64,000 nt of DNA. Source: Paludibacteraceae bacterium (GTDB lineage: Bacteria > Bacteroidota > Bacteroidia > Bacteroidales > Paludibacteraceae). The stretch lies in assembly GCA_017430235.1 (NCBI GenBank), contig JAFRNH010000041.1, positions 35,634-99,633 on the forward strand, given 5' to 3'. This document shows, piece by piece, positions 17,364-25,938 of the stretch; the stretch's first letter is position 1; each line of letters opens with the position of its first letter. The notes beneath the pieces were generated by a model. It did not search any database, was not told the DNA's origin, and saw only the letters and a list, made by a program, of their open reading frames with translations. A program made the translations under genes and the position numbers.

Positions 17364-17840
17364 ATGGGGTACAGGATTGCAGTTGCCACATCGGATGGAT
17401 TAAATATCGACCTGCATTTTGGGTCGGCTCAACAGTTTGAGATTTATTCTGTTGAAGGTCTTGATTTCTACAAGATAGAGACAAGAAATGTACCGGCGTC
17501 ACAGGAACAACAGTATTCTTATGCAAGAAATGTTGAGGCTGGATGTGGCAATGGTTTGGGTCCGGGTGATGGTAGTGGCTGCAATTCTGGATGTAACTCG
17601 GGCTGTGGCAGTCGAAACGGCTGTGGTGGCGGAGAAAAATCGGAATCGGTGGAGTTGCTTTCTGATTGCCGCAGTGTAGTCTGCAAGAAGATAGGTCGCA
17701 ACATTCTGAAACAGTTCGAGAGAAAAGCCATCTCAGTTTTTGATGTAGAATTACCTATCAAAGAAGCCTTGTCAAAGATAGTCTCTTACTACTACAAGAT
17801 CGATGAAAGAAAGTTGAATTTTAAAAATCAAGAAGAGTAA
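17364..17840 (+). CDS. NifX-like protein 2 with Cys/Gly-rich insertion
   Basis: 158 residues. The N-terminus (RIAVATSDGLNIDLHFGSAQQFEIY) and the C-terminal half (ELLSDCRSVVCKKIGRNI) fit the same fold as NifX-like protein 1. Residues 60-90 are an insertion of Gly, Asn and Ser with cysteines at 61, 73, 77, 81 and 87, and two more follow at 102 and 107. The first protein lacks this loop. The insert could bind a metal or Fe-S cluster. The gene lies between the nifH-like and first nifD-like genes with short gaps (31 and 9 bp), so it is part of the operon. Confidence 0.82.
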   Translation: MGYRIAVATSDGLNIDLHFGSAQQFEIYSVEGLDFYKIETRNVPASQEQQYSYARNVEAGCGNGLGPGDGSGCNSGCNSGCGSRNGCGGGEKSESVELLSDCRSVVCKKIGRNILKQFERKAISVFDVELPIKEALSKIVSYYYKIDERKLNFKNQEE

Positions 17841-17849
17841 ATTTATTAT

Positions 17850-19412
17850 ATGGCGAATAGAATCAATTTAAACATGACCACCGTCGAGAATCGCGAGTTG
17901 CGACTCGGTACGATCATCGGGTGGGATGGCTCGGCAAAGCAGCTGATTGAACAGTCTGCTTACGACGAGCGAAGCGTAAAGAAACATGGAGGCTGTAAGG
18001 GCGCCGGTCAGGGTTGTCGTCTTTGTGAATTACAGAGTCCCTTGAACCAAGAGACCATGTGCTCCAACGCCATCGTACAATGTCAGATAGGTAACCTTAC
18101 CGATTGTGTCTTGATTGACCATGCGCCTATCGGATGTAGTAGTGAATGTGCAAAGTTCAACCTCTCCATGCACAAGGGATTGGAACGTCGTGGCAAGCCT
18201 CAGCAGAACACATTGAACATGAGTACAAACCTCCAAGAGAAAGACATGGTGTTCGGTGGTAGTGCCAAACTTCGTCAGGCCATCCGCATCGCCAAGGAGC
18301 GTTACAATCCGAAGGCTATCTTCATCGCCATGGCTTGTGCCACAGCTATCACAGGAGAGGACATCGACAGTGTAGCAGAAGAGATGGAACCAGAGGTGGG
18401 TGTGCCTATCATCCCATTGCACTGCGAAGGTTTCCGAAGTAAACACTGGAGTACTGGTTTTGATGTGGCTTTCCACGGTGTCTTGAGACAGATAGTTGAA
18501 AGACATCCTAAAAAGAAACAGAAAGATTTAATTAATATCATCGCTCTTTGGGGAACAGATTGGTTCTCCGACTTGCTGAAACCACTTGGTTTGCGTGTGA
18601 ATTACTTGTTGGACTGTGCCTCATTTGAGGAGATTCGTCAGGCTTCCGAAGCCGTGGCTACCACCACCTTCTGTGAAACACTTGGTGGTTACATGGGAGC
18701 AGCGTTGGAAGATCAGTTCGGTGTTCCACAAATCGACGCTCCGCAGCCTTATGGTATCAAAGGAACAGATGCTTGGTTGCGCGCTATCGCTAAGGTGGTC
18801 GGCAAAGAGAAAGAGGCAGAAGCGTTCATTGAAAGCGAGCATAAACGTATTGCTCCTAAATTGGCGGAGTATCGCGAATATTTCAAAGGAAAATATGGAA
18901 TGGTGCTTACCGGTTCAGCTTATGCTCATGGCTTGATCAGTGTATTGGCTGAGTTGGGTATCAAGAACGAAGCTGCGTTGGTCTTCCATCACGATCCAGT
19001 TTATGATGGTGCGGGTAAGAATCAGGATACGCTAAAAGAGTTGGTCGAGACTTACGGAGACATTCCTCACTATACAGTTAGTAAGACTCGAGCCTTCCAG
19101 TTGCCTCAGCTCTTGAAACGCGTAAAGACAGACTTCTTGATCATTCGTCACCCAGGACTTGCCTCCGTGGCTGGTCACCTCGGCGTACCAACCTTCGCAT
19201 TGGGTGATGAGCATATTCCAGTAGGATACGATGGAATCTTGCGTGTGGGCGAAATCCTGAAAGGTGTATTGGCACGTACGAAGTTCAACAAGACGCTACA
19301 ACGTCACGTTCGTTTGCCTTACAACGACTGGTGGTTCAACCAAGACGATCCATTCAAACTCACCAACGATAAGAGTGTGTTTGAAGATATTGAAAAGAAG
19401 CTGGATGCCTAA
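17850..19412 (+). CDS. NifD-like catalytic alpha subunit, pair 1
   Basis: 520 residues. P-cluster ligands align as Cys71, Cys96 (PIGCSSEC) and Cys163 (MACATAITGEDI). The cofactor ligands of NifD are both kept: Cys275 (TTFCETLGGYMG) and His455 (GDEHIPVGYDG). In the CEGFR segment the NifD residues Gln191 and His195 are Trp200 and Phe204, so N2 reduction is unlikely. An N-terminal Cys49-x6-Cys56-x2-Cys59 motif is extra. The pattern suits a reductase using a NifB-derived cofactor on another substrate, most simply a methylthio-alkane reductase (MarD-like) given the sulfur-gene context. Its exact substrate is not proven by sequence. Confidence 0.85.
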   Translation: MANRINLNMTTVENRELRLGTIIGWDGSAKQLIEQSAYDERSVKKHGGCKGAGQGCRLCELQSPLNQETMCSNAIVQCQIGNLTDCVLIDHAPIGCSSECAKFNLSMHKGLERRGKPQQNTLNMSTNLQEKDMVFGGSAKLRQAIRIAKERYNPKAIFIAMACATAITGEDIDSVAEEMEPEVGVPIIPLHCEGFRSKHWSTGFDVAFHGVLRQIVERHPKKKQKDLINIIALWGTDWFSDLLKPLGLRVNYLLDCASFEEIRQASEAVATTTFCETLGGYMGAALEDQFGVPQIDAPQPYGIKGTDAWLRAIAKVVGKEKEAEAFIESEHKRIAPKLAEYREYFKGKYGMVLTGSAYAHGLISVLAELGIKNEAALVFHHDPVYDGAGKNQDTLKELVETYGDIPHYTVSKTRAFQLPQLLKRVKTDFLIIRHPGLASVAGHLGVPTFALGDEHIPVGYDGILRVGEILKGVLARTKFNKTLQRHVRLPYNDWWFNQDDPFKLTNDKSVFEDIEKKLDA

Positions 19413-19425
19413 GTTTTATTTAACA

Positions 19426-19466
19426 GAAGAGGCATGAGTGTCTAAATATTGTGCCTCTTCATTTTT
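19426..19466 (+). other. Terminator-like hairpin between D1 and K1
   Basis: GAAGAGGCA (19426-19434) pairs with TGCCTCTTC (19452-19460) across a 17-nt loop and is followed by ATTTTTC. It lies between two subunit genes that should be made together, so it may act as an mRNA stabiliser or a partial terminator setting D:K stoichiometry. Confidence 0.55.
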
Positions 19467-19490
19467 CGAAATATCAAAAGATTCAAGTAA

Positions 19491-20840
19491 ATGAGCGAAA
19501 TACAAAAGAAAAAACCTTCGGTAATATCCGATGTTAGATATGCTTGTGCGGTAGGTGCAACCAATACCGTAGTAGCCATCAAGGGTGCAGTGCCAATCGC
19601 CAATTGTAGTCCTGGCTGTCAGTTGAAGACGACCGCCATGTTGACCTTCGAAAATGGTTTTCAAGGAAGTATCTCCGCTGGTGGTGGTAACATGCCAAGC
19701 TCCAATGCTACGGAGAATGATGTGGTCTTTGGTGGTATCAAAACTCTCGACAATCTTATCAAATCAACACTGAAAATTTACGATGGTGATCTCTTCGTGG
19801 TATTGACAGGATGTACGGGTGAGTTGATCGGTGATAATGTGCCAGACTTGGTAGGACGTTATCAGAAAGCTGGTTACCCTGTGGTCTATGCTAATACGGC
19901 TGGTTTTAAAGGCAACAACCTTTACGGACACGAAGTGGTGGTGGATGCTATTATCGATCAGTTTGTAGGCGATTACGATGGTGAAAAGAAGAAAGGACTC
20001 GTAAACCTTTGGTTTGAAGTGCCTTACTACAACCAAAACTGGAGAGGAGATTATCAGGAGCTTGCTCGTATTTTACGTGGCGCAGGATTGGAGGTGAACG
20101 TATTGTTCGGTCCTGAAAACCCTGGTGTTGAGGCTTGGAAACGTATTCCTCAGGCACAGTTCAACTTGGTGGTTTCCCCTTGGGTGGGTGTCAAAAACGC
20201 AGAGCATCTTCAAAAGAAATATAATCAACCATTCTTACATATCCCTGAGATACCAGTAGGAGAAGAGGCTACAGCTAAGTTTATTCGTCAGGTGGTGGAG
20301 TATGCAGGAATCGACAAGACTCAGTCGGAGGCATTTATCAAGCAGGAGGCAGATATTTACTATTACTACCTTGAGCACTTCTCTGAGTTCTTTGCAGAAT
20401 ATTGGTATGGTATGCCAAGTGAGTTCGTTGTGACGGCAGATGCTTCGTATGCTTTGGCTTATTCGAAATTCTTGGCAGATCAGATCGGTTTGATCCCGAA
20501 ACAAGTGATCATCACCGATAAAACACCGGAGAAGTTCCGTCCTGCCATTTCAGAGTATTTCAAGAATAATATCTCCGAAGGAGTAAGCATCGATGTGGTC
20601 TTCGAGGAGGATGGTTACGAAGTGGAGAAACTGATTGAGGAGGTTAATTTCACATCTGGTAAGCCTCTGATTTTGGGTACATCCTGGGAACTTACCCTCG
20701 CCAACAAGAAGGGGGCTTTGTTCTTCGAAATTTCAACACCTTCGTCGGAGACACTTATCGTCAACCGCTCTCATATCGGTTACAAAGGTGCACTGCAGTT
20801 CTTGGAAAGAATTTATAGTGCTTCCGTAGGAGGAAAATAA
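19491..20840 (+). CDS. NifK-like beta subunit, pair 1
   Basis: 449 residues. Cys19, Cys43 (ANCSPGC) and Cys108 (LTGCTGELIGDN) occupy the three P-cluster ligand positions of NifK. The pattern TAGFKGNNLYGHE is typical of NifK-like proteins. No cofactor-ligand pair is present, as expected for a beta subunit. It would form a D2K2 tetramer with the preceding protein and hold the P-cluster at the interface. It is shorter than NifK and lacks its N-terminal extension. Confidence 0.88.
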   Translation: MSEIQKKKPSVISDVRYACAVGATNTVVAIKGAVPIANCSPGCQLKTTAMLTFENGFQGSISAGGGNMPSSNATENDVVFGGIKTLDNLIKSTLKIYDGDLFVVLTGCTGELIGDNVPDLVGRYQKAGYPVVYANTAGFKGNNLYGHEVVVDAIIDQFVGDYDGEKKKGLVNLWFEVPYYNQNWRGDYQELARILRGAGLEVNVLFGPENPGVEAWKRIPQAQFNLVVSPWVGVKNAEHLQKKYNQPFLHIPEIPVGEEATAKFIRQVVEYAGIDKTQSEAFIKQEADIYYYYLEHFSEFFAEYWYGMPSEFVVTADASYALAYSKFLADQIGLIPKQVIITDKTPEKFRPAISEYFKNNISEGVSIDVVFEEDGYEVEKLIEEVNFTSGKPLILGTSWELTLANKKGALFFEISTPSSETLIVNRSHIGYKGALQFLERIYSASVGGK

Positions 20841-20847
20841 TAAAAGC

Positions 20848-20877
20848 GGATGTTGTCTGAATTTGCAGACAACATCC
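20848..20877 (+). terminator. Strong hairpin after K1
   Basis: A perfect 12-bp stem, GGATGTTGTCTG (20848-20859) with CAGACAACATCC (20866-20877), 7 bp after the K1 stop. Only a short T-poor tail follows, so termination may be partial. Confidence 0.65.
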
Positions 20878-20917
20878 CTTACAAAGGAAAAACAATATCA
20901 TTATAAAAGGCAAGTTA

Positions 20918-21109
20918 ATGACACGACTAAATAACATAACATATAATATGGTTACAGCAGCGAAGATGCTCTTTGTTGCTGGTCGTGGACGAATTGCCGA
21001 AAATTCACCAATCCGTTTTGCGTTCCTGTTTTCTGTAAAACCTTACATGATGTATAGACAATGTTCCATGTGCGAATGTTGTTGCCGATGTATTATGCCA
21101 GTGTGTTAA
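20918..21109 (+). CDS. Cysteine-rich mini-ORF, possible attenuator leader peptide
   Basis: 63 codons; the last third reads MYRQCSMCECCCRCIMPVC, with eight cysteines among nineteen residues. No domain is recognised. The gene sits alone in the leader before the transsulfuration genes (CBS-like and CGL-like). Clusters of cysteine codons are used in other bacteria as sensors of cysteine-tRNA charging: ribosomes stall on them when cysteine is scarce and downstream expression changes. The start codon is uncertain; the upstream Met codons at 20948 and 20966 and the internal Met before YRQC are alternatives. A small metal-binding peptide is the other possibility. Confidence 0.5.
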   Translation: MTRLNNITYNMVTAAKMLFVAGRGRIAENSPIRFAFLFSVKPYMMYRQCSMCECCCRCIMPVC

Positions 21110-21267
21110 TTAGGGTAGCTGGCCCCCCCCACAATACAATTACTAATCTTACCCTGGATTTCAAATTAAGCATTTATTTGACGTATAGTGTAAAACAACT
21201 ACGCAAATGATTTGTTTTTAAGTGTTTATATCTTCAATATTTTATAATCGGCAAAACAATAACAGAC

Positions 21268-22245
21268 ATGGCAATTTACAATAATGTATTAGACTTAATT
21301 GGCAACACGCCCATCGTTCAACTTTCAAGACTGAACACGGGCAAGAGTTCTCTTTTCCTGAAACTGGAGAACCAGAATCCCGGCGGTAGCATAAAGGATC
21401 GAACTGGCTTGAATATGATTGAACAAGCGGAGAGACGTGGAACGATTCACCCTGGACAACTCATTGTGGAGGCTACGGCTGGAAACACTGGATTGGGTCT
21501 CGCATTGGCAAGCAGAATGAAGGGATACAAGCTTTTATTGGTGATCCCGGACAAGATGAGCGTCGAGAAGATTAATCACCTTCGTGCATTGGGTGTGGAG
21601 ACGGTCATTACTCGAAGCGATGTTGGTAAGGGACATCCAGAGTATTATCAAGATTTAGCTGCTCGAATTGCTAACGAGAGGGGAGGCTACTACATTAATC
21701 AATTTGAGAATCCTGATAACCCTGAGACCCATGTATTGACTACGGGTCCTGAGATTTGGAAACAATTGGAGCATAAAGTAGATGCCGTTGTTGTGGGTGT
21801 TGGTTCTGCTGGAACACTGACAGGTTTGACCAAATTCTTCAAGAAGGTAAGTCCGCAGACCGAGTTCATCCTTGCCGATCCAAAAGGTTCCGTTTTGGCG
21901 GACTACATCAACCTAAAGAAACTACGTAATGATGCAGGTTCATGGTTCGTCGAAGGTATCGGAGAGGATTACATCCCTAAGTTGGCCGACTTCGATTTGG
22001 TGAAGAAGGCCTACGAAGTGACCGACGAGGAGAGCTTCACCGCCGCCCGCCTTTTGCTGAGGGAAGAAGGCATTCTGGCAGGATCATCCACTGGTACGCT
22101 CCTAAGTGCAGCCCTTCGCTACTGTCAGGAGCAGACTGCTCCCAAACGTGTGGTGACACTTGCGTGCGACAGCGGTAATAAATATCTCTCTAAAATGTTT
22201 AATGACAGTTGGTTAAAGGAGAAAAACCTAACCCTCAATCTTTAA
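21268..22245 (+). CDS. Cystathionine beta-synthase-like PLP enzyme (cysteine synthase family)
   Basis: 325 residues of the fold type II PLP family. Lys43 lies in NPGGSIKDR and the loop is EATAGNTGLGL. The features that favour CBS over CysK are EGIGEDYIP and a C-terminal SGNKYLSKMFNDSWL, which matches CBS catalytic cores. It lacks the heme and CBS-pair regulatory domains. It would join serine (or O-acetylserine) with homocysteine to give cystathionine. The CGL-like gene follows 46 bp later, so together they make the reverse transsulfuration route from methionine sulfur to cysteine. Confidence 0.85.
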   Translation: MAIYNNVLDLIGNTPIVQLSRLNTGKSSLFLKLENQNPGGSIKDRTGLNMIEQAERRGTIHPGQLIVEATAGNTGLGLALASRMKGYKLLLVIPDKMSVEKINHLRALGVETVITRSDVGKGHPEYYQDLAARIANERGGYYINQFENPDNPETHVLTTGPEIWKQLEHKVDAVVVGVGSAGTLTGLTKFFKKVSPQTEFILADPKGSVLADYINLKKLRNDAGSWFVEGIGEDYIPKLADFDLVKKAYEVTDEESFTAARLLLREEGILAGSSTGTLLSAALRYCQEQTAPKRVVTLACDSGNKYLSKMFNDSWLKEKNLTLNL

Positions 22246-22291
22246 CCCCTAACTAACTTTTAATTCTTAACTCTTAATTCTTAATTAATAT

Positions 22292-23449
22292 ATGGCTTTA
22301 GGATTTTCAACAAAGGCTATCCACAACGGAGAAGAGCCCGATTTCAGAGAAGGTGCGAGCGGTGATGTTGCCGTACCTATACATTTGGCCACCACTTTTG
22401 CACGACGCAAAGCCGGTAGTCCCACAGCAGGATATGAATATACCCGCAGTTTGAACCCTACCCGTAAGGCGTTGGAGGAGAAGTTGGCGGCATTGGATGG
22501 AGCAAAATATGGCCTCGCTTTTTCATCAGGTCTGGCGGCAGCATCCACGTTGATTATCTCCCTCTTGAAGGCAGGAGATAATGTGATTGGCTTTGATGAT
22601 CTGTATGGAGGAACGAGACGTCTGTTGAGTAATGTCTTTGTGAATTTTAATATAACGGTTTCATACGTCGATGCGACTGTCCCTGAGAATATAGAGAAGG
22701 CAATAAAGCCTGAATCTAAACTGATCTGGATAGAGTCGCCCACCAATCCGTTACTAAAGATTGCTGACATTCGGGCTATTGCACAAATCGCCAAGAAACA
22801 TGGACTCATTCTTGTGGTGGACAATACCTTCTTGTCCCCCTATTTCCAAAAACCATTGGATTTAGGAGCCGACGTAGTGGTTTATAGTACAACAAAATAT
22901 ATTGGTGGACATAGTGACACATTGGGTGGATCCATTGTTCTAAACAACGAGGAGTTCTATAAAAAGATAGCCTATAATCAGAATGCAGTAGGAGCCGTTC
23001 TATCACCTTTTGATAGTTACCTGACCTTGCGTGGAGCCAAGACCCTCGCTGTGCGCATGGAGCAGCACCAGAAGAATGCATTGGCATTAGCCGAGTTCCT
23101 GCAAAACTCACCCAAAATCAAACGTGTTCTTTACCCAGGATTAAAGAACCATCCACATCATGATATAGCAGCGTCGCAAACAACTGGTTTCGGAGGTGTC
23201 TTTTCATTTGAGTTGGAAGGAACCCTTGAGGATGCTGAGAACTTCTTGTCCAAGCTGAAACTCTTCTCTACGGCTGAGAGTTTGGGTGGCGTGGAAAGTT
23301 TGGCAGAGATACCTGCCATCATGACACACGCTTCTGTTCCGAAAGAGGTGCGTGAGAAAAATGGTATTTCCGATACGCTGATTCGTATCTCGGCAGGTAT
23401 AGAGAATACGGAAGACTTGATTGAAGATTTCAAACAAGCATTAGGCTGA
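22292..23449 (+). CDS. Cystathionine gamma-lyase/synthase family enzyme
   Basis: 385 residues, fold type I Cys/Met metabolism PLP family. The PLP lysine is Lys202 in YSTTKYIGGHSD. SLNPTRKALEEKLAALDGA and ESPTNPLLKIADI are typical of MetB/CGL/MetC, and the MetY-specific insertion is absent. With the preceding CBS-like gene, it most likely cleaves cystathionine to cysteine. A forward-direction role (cystathionine gamma-synthase) cannot be excluded from the sequence. The short intergenic gap has AT-rich direct repeats of TTAATTCTTAA. Confidence 0.87.
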   Translation: MALGFSTKAIHNGEEPDFREGASGDVAVPIHLATTFARRKAGSPTAGYEYTRSLNPTRKALEEKLAALDGAKYGLAFSSGLAAASTLIISLLKAGDNVIGFDDLYGGTRRLLSNVFVNFNITVSYVDATVPENIEKAIKPESKLIWIESPTNPLLKIADIRAIAQIAKKHGLILVVDNTFLSPYFQKPLDLGADVVVYSTTKYIGGHSDTLGGSIVLNNEEFYKKIAYNQNAVGAVLSPFDSYLTLRGAKTLAVRMEQHQKNALALAEFLQNSPKIKRVLYPGLKNHPHHDIAASQTTGFGGVFSFELEGTLEDAENFLSKLKLFSTAESLGGVESLAEIPAIMTHASVPKEVREKNGISDTLIRISAGIENTEDLIEDFKQALG

Positions 23450-23486
23450 AAATAGAGATTTTTATTATCTGTAAAAACATAAAGTT

Positions 23487-24335
23487 ATGGGAAAGATTAA
23501 ACCAGAATTCCAAGAGAATGTTTCAGAAACACTCTTGATCCCTCTCTACATGAGAGCAAAGGAATCCAAAGAAGAAAATCCGATTATCACAGACAAAACA
23601 TCGGAAGCAATTCTTTCGATGGTTGATTATAACTTTAGTAAGTTTTATACAGATGTACGATGTCAATTGTGTATTTCATTCAGAACCAAATATTTCGATG
23701 ATGCAGTACGAAACTTTGTAGCTAAATATGACGATGCAGTGGTGGTGTTGATTGCATGTGGTTTGGATCCACGTGTCGAGCGTATCTCCATCAAAAAGAG
23801 TTATCAGGCGTATGAATTGGACTTTCCTGATGTCATCAATCTCAGAAGACAATTCTTGCCTGAATCGTCGAACAACAGATACCTTACAGGTAACATAACG
23901 ACTGAAGGATGGATTAAAACCATCAAGGAGGAGCATCCGAATGGTCATTTCCTCTTCATCTTGGAGGGGGTTGCCATGTATCTGACGGAAGAGGAGGTGA
24001 AGAGGGTCTTCAAGAATATTGATGATAATTTTGAACATGCTGAGATTTACATGGAACGCATGAACAAGTATCTGAGCAGGAGAACCTATCTTCACGAGTC
24101 GGTAAAGAACACCAACGCCACCTTCCGTTGGGGATGCGACAATCCGAAGGAGATAGAGCGATGGAGTGATTCCTTTAAACTGAAGAGTGAATATTACTAC
24201 TATTCAGACGAGTATAACAGGATTCGAAAGAGAATAGGTTTAAAAGCTATTCCGCTCAAATACCTTCCCCGAAATCGTCGTTCGTTGGGAATCTGGAGTT
24301 ACGAGAAAAGAGACAGAATCATTGCGAAACAATAA
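23487..24335 (+). CDS. LCM-type SAM-dependent methyltransferase
   Basis: 282 residues. IACGLDPRVERI followed by YELDFPDVINLRRQFLPE is the SAM-binding signature of the leucine carboxyl methyltransferase/PPM1-like family. Bacterial members methylate varied small carboxylates or thiols and few are characterised. It follows the CGL-like gene by 37 bp and is probably in the same operon. In this setting it may methylate a sulfur metabolite, but that is inference. Confidence 0.75.
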   Translation: MGKIKPEFQENVSETLLIPLYMRAKESKEENPIITDKTSEAILSMVDYNFSKFYTDVRCQLCISFRTKYFDDAVRNFVAKYDDAVVVLIACGLDPRVERISIKKSYQAYELDFPDVINLRRQFLPESSNNRYLTGNITTEGWIKTIKEEHPNGHFLFILEGVAMYLTEEEVKRVFKNIDDNFEHAEIYMERMNKYLSRRTYLHESVKNTNATFRWGCDNPKEIERWSDSFKLKSEYYYYSDEYNRIRKRIGLKAIPLKYLPRNRRSLGIWSYEKRDRIIAKQ

Positions 24336-24554
24336 TAATAAATATCTCATCATCAGTTATTTCGAAGTAAGTCCAACAAGCTTACATTCAATTCTTACCA
24401 GCAACAGATGATGAATGAAATTTAAATAAAAAAATCCGTTCGATCACTTTTTATTACAGCCATTAGGCGGATGAGTGCATGTCAATATGATATGCTCCCA
24501 GGAGATTGTATGTCAAAATTTTTAAAAATCACACAATTAACAGAGTAGAATAAA

Positions 24555-25892
24555 ATGAAAATATATCATCAGTTATTAATAGTATTTTCGCTATATGCAG
24601 CGACAACAAGTGCACAAGTGGTTCCTTCAGATACAGTTGCTAAGGGACAAACATCAACAGGGTCAACTGTGAGTACGCAAGACATCTCTTCAGAGACGGC
24701 TAAAGAGCTGATACCAGCCATAAAGTTTGGAGATGAAATAAAGGTGCGATTGGGTGGTTTTTTCCGTGCTGAATATTACGTGGATAACCGCGAGATCGTA
24801 GGTGCCAGCGATGGTCTTTTTGGCTTCTTCCCAGCAGACCATGTTTATGACAGTAATGGCGATGACCTGAATGAAGTGGTGAGACAGAACTTTTCCACGC
24901 AGGCTACTCGATTCACTGCCACATTGGATGGTCCAAAACTTGGAAAGGCAACTTCCAAGGCATACGTGGAATTTGATTTCTCGGGAGGAAACACTGTCAA
25001 TGTCAGATTGCGACAGGCATGGGCTAAGTTTGGCTGGCAGAAGGGTGAATTGCTCTTAGGAAAGGCTTGGAACCCATTCTCTGACGTTCCGTTCCCATAC
25101 GTGGCTGGATTGCATATTGGTATTCCATTCCGTCAATTCAACAGAGGTGACCAGATTCGTTACACGTTCAAGCCAACTGATCGTCTCAACTTAGTTGTGG
25201 CTGGAGTATATCAGACAGAGCATAAATCGATACTCGAGGAGTCATCGAATAGTGATATTCGTCAGAATCCAACACCAGAGTTCCATTTGCAGTTGCGTTA
25301 TGCTTCTCCTGTAGTTAGTGCAGGAATCCTTGGTGAGTTCAAGAGCCTGCGTCCTGCGACTAAAATCACTAATGAGGATGGTAGCGTGTATAAGACAGAC
25401 GAAAAGGTAAATTCATACGCGTTAAGTTATTACTTGCAGGTGATAAAAGGAAAGTTCGGACTAAAGACGGGAGGTTTATACGGTAGTAACTTGAGCGAAT
25501 ATTTCCAGCAAGGAGGTTACGCTGTGAAATCAATAGATGAGAAAACGGGCAGACGCACCTATTCCACTTCGAAAGTTACATCGTATTGGCTCAACCTCTC
25601 GTACGGCAAGACATGGGCACCAAGCCTGTTTGTCGGTTATTCAAAGAATTTAGGATTTAATGATAACATCTTGGCTGGCGGCGACTTCTTTGGTAGATGG
25701 CAAAACGTCGATCATATCTTCAGAGTATCTCCATCGTTGAAATTCTCTCACAAGCAATGGACCATTCAAGCAGAACTTGATTACGATTTGGCTGGCTATG
25801 GATCCATAGATTATGCCGATCACGGAAAGGTGAAAGATACGCACAATGTGTCGGCTGTCAGAGGACTTTTCGCTACAACATTTTTCTTCTAA
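24555..25892 (+). CDS. Outer-membrane porin (DcaP/phosphate-selective-porin-like)
   Basis: 445 residues with a signal peptide ending near residue 20 (TTSAQ). The mature chain is full of amphipathic strands with porin-type sequences: VRLGGFFRAEYYVDNRE, FTATLDGPKLGKATSKAYVEFDF, WAKFGWQKGELLLGKAWNPF. It ends in an aromatic residue (TTFFF), as required for barrel assembly. It is placed just before the methionine-type importer genes, so it probably admits the same small organosulfur or sulfonate-like substrate through the outer membrane. The 220-bp gap upstream has no recognised operator. Confidence 0.8.
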   Translation: MKIYHQLLIVFSLYAATTSAQVVPSDTVAKGQTSTGSTVSTQDISSETAKELIPAIKFGDEIKVRLGGFFRAEYYVDNREIVGASDGLFGFFPADHVYDSNGDDLNEVVRQNFSTQATRFTATLDGPKLGKATSKAYVEFDFSGGNTVNVRLRQAWAKFGWQKGELLLGKAWNPFSDVPFPYVAGLHIGIPFRQFNRGDQIRYTFKPTDRLNLVVAGVYQTEHKSILEESSNSDIRQNPTPEFHLQLRYASPVVSAGILGEFKSLRPATKITNEDGSVYKTDEKVNSYALSYYLQVIKGKFGLKTGGLYGSNLSEYFQQGGYAVKSIDEKTGRRTYSTSKVTSYWLNLSYGKTWAPSLFVGYSKNLGFNDNILAGGDFFGRWQNVDHIFRVSPSLKFSHKQWTIQAELDYDLAGYGSIDYADHGKVKDTHNVSAVRGLFATTFFF

Positions 25893-25938
25893 TCATTAAA
25901 AAAAACTTATTGTCTAACATTTAACACATTAAAAACAT

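Larger units (their letters stand above)
20841..21267 (+). other. Leader region before the CBS-like gene
   Basis: A 427-bp interval holding, in order, the 12-bp hairpin, the cysteine-rich mini-ORF, an 8-C tract (21123-21130) and an AT-rich stretch up to the CBS-like ATG. The half-sites TAGGGTA (21111-21117) and TACCCT (21150-21155) could form a long-range stem around the C tract. No 21-bp operator is seen here, so regulation may instead be by translation of the mini-ORF. Confidence 0.5.

Noticed and set aside
22246-22291. Mobile-element end (TTAATTCTTAA repeats)
   Set aside because: Short AT-rich repeats in a 46-bp intercistronic gap, without a transposase or target-site duplication.
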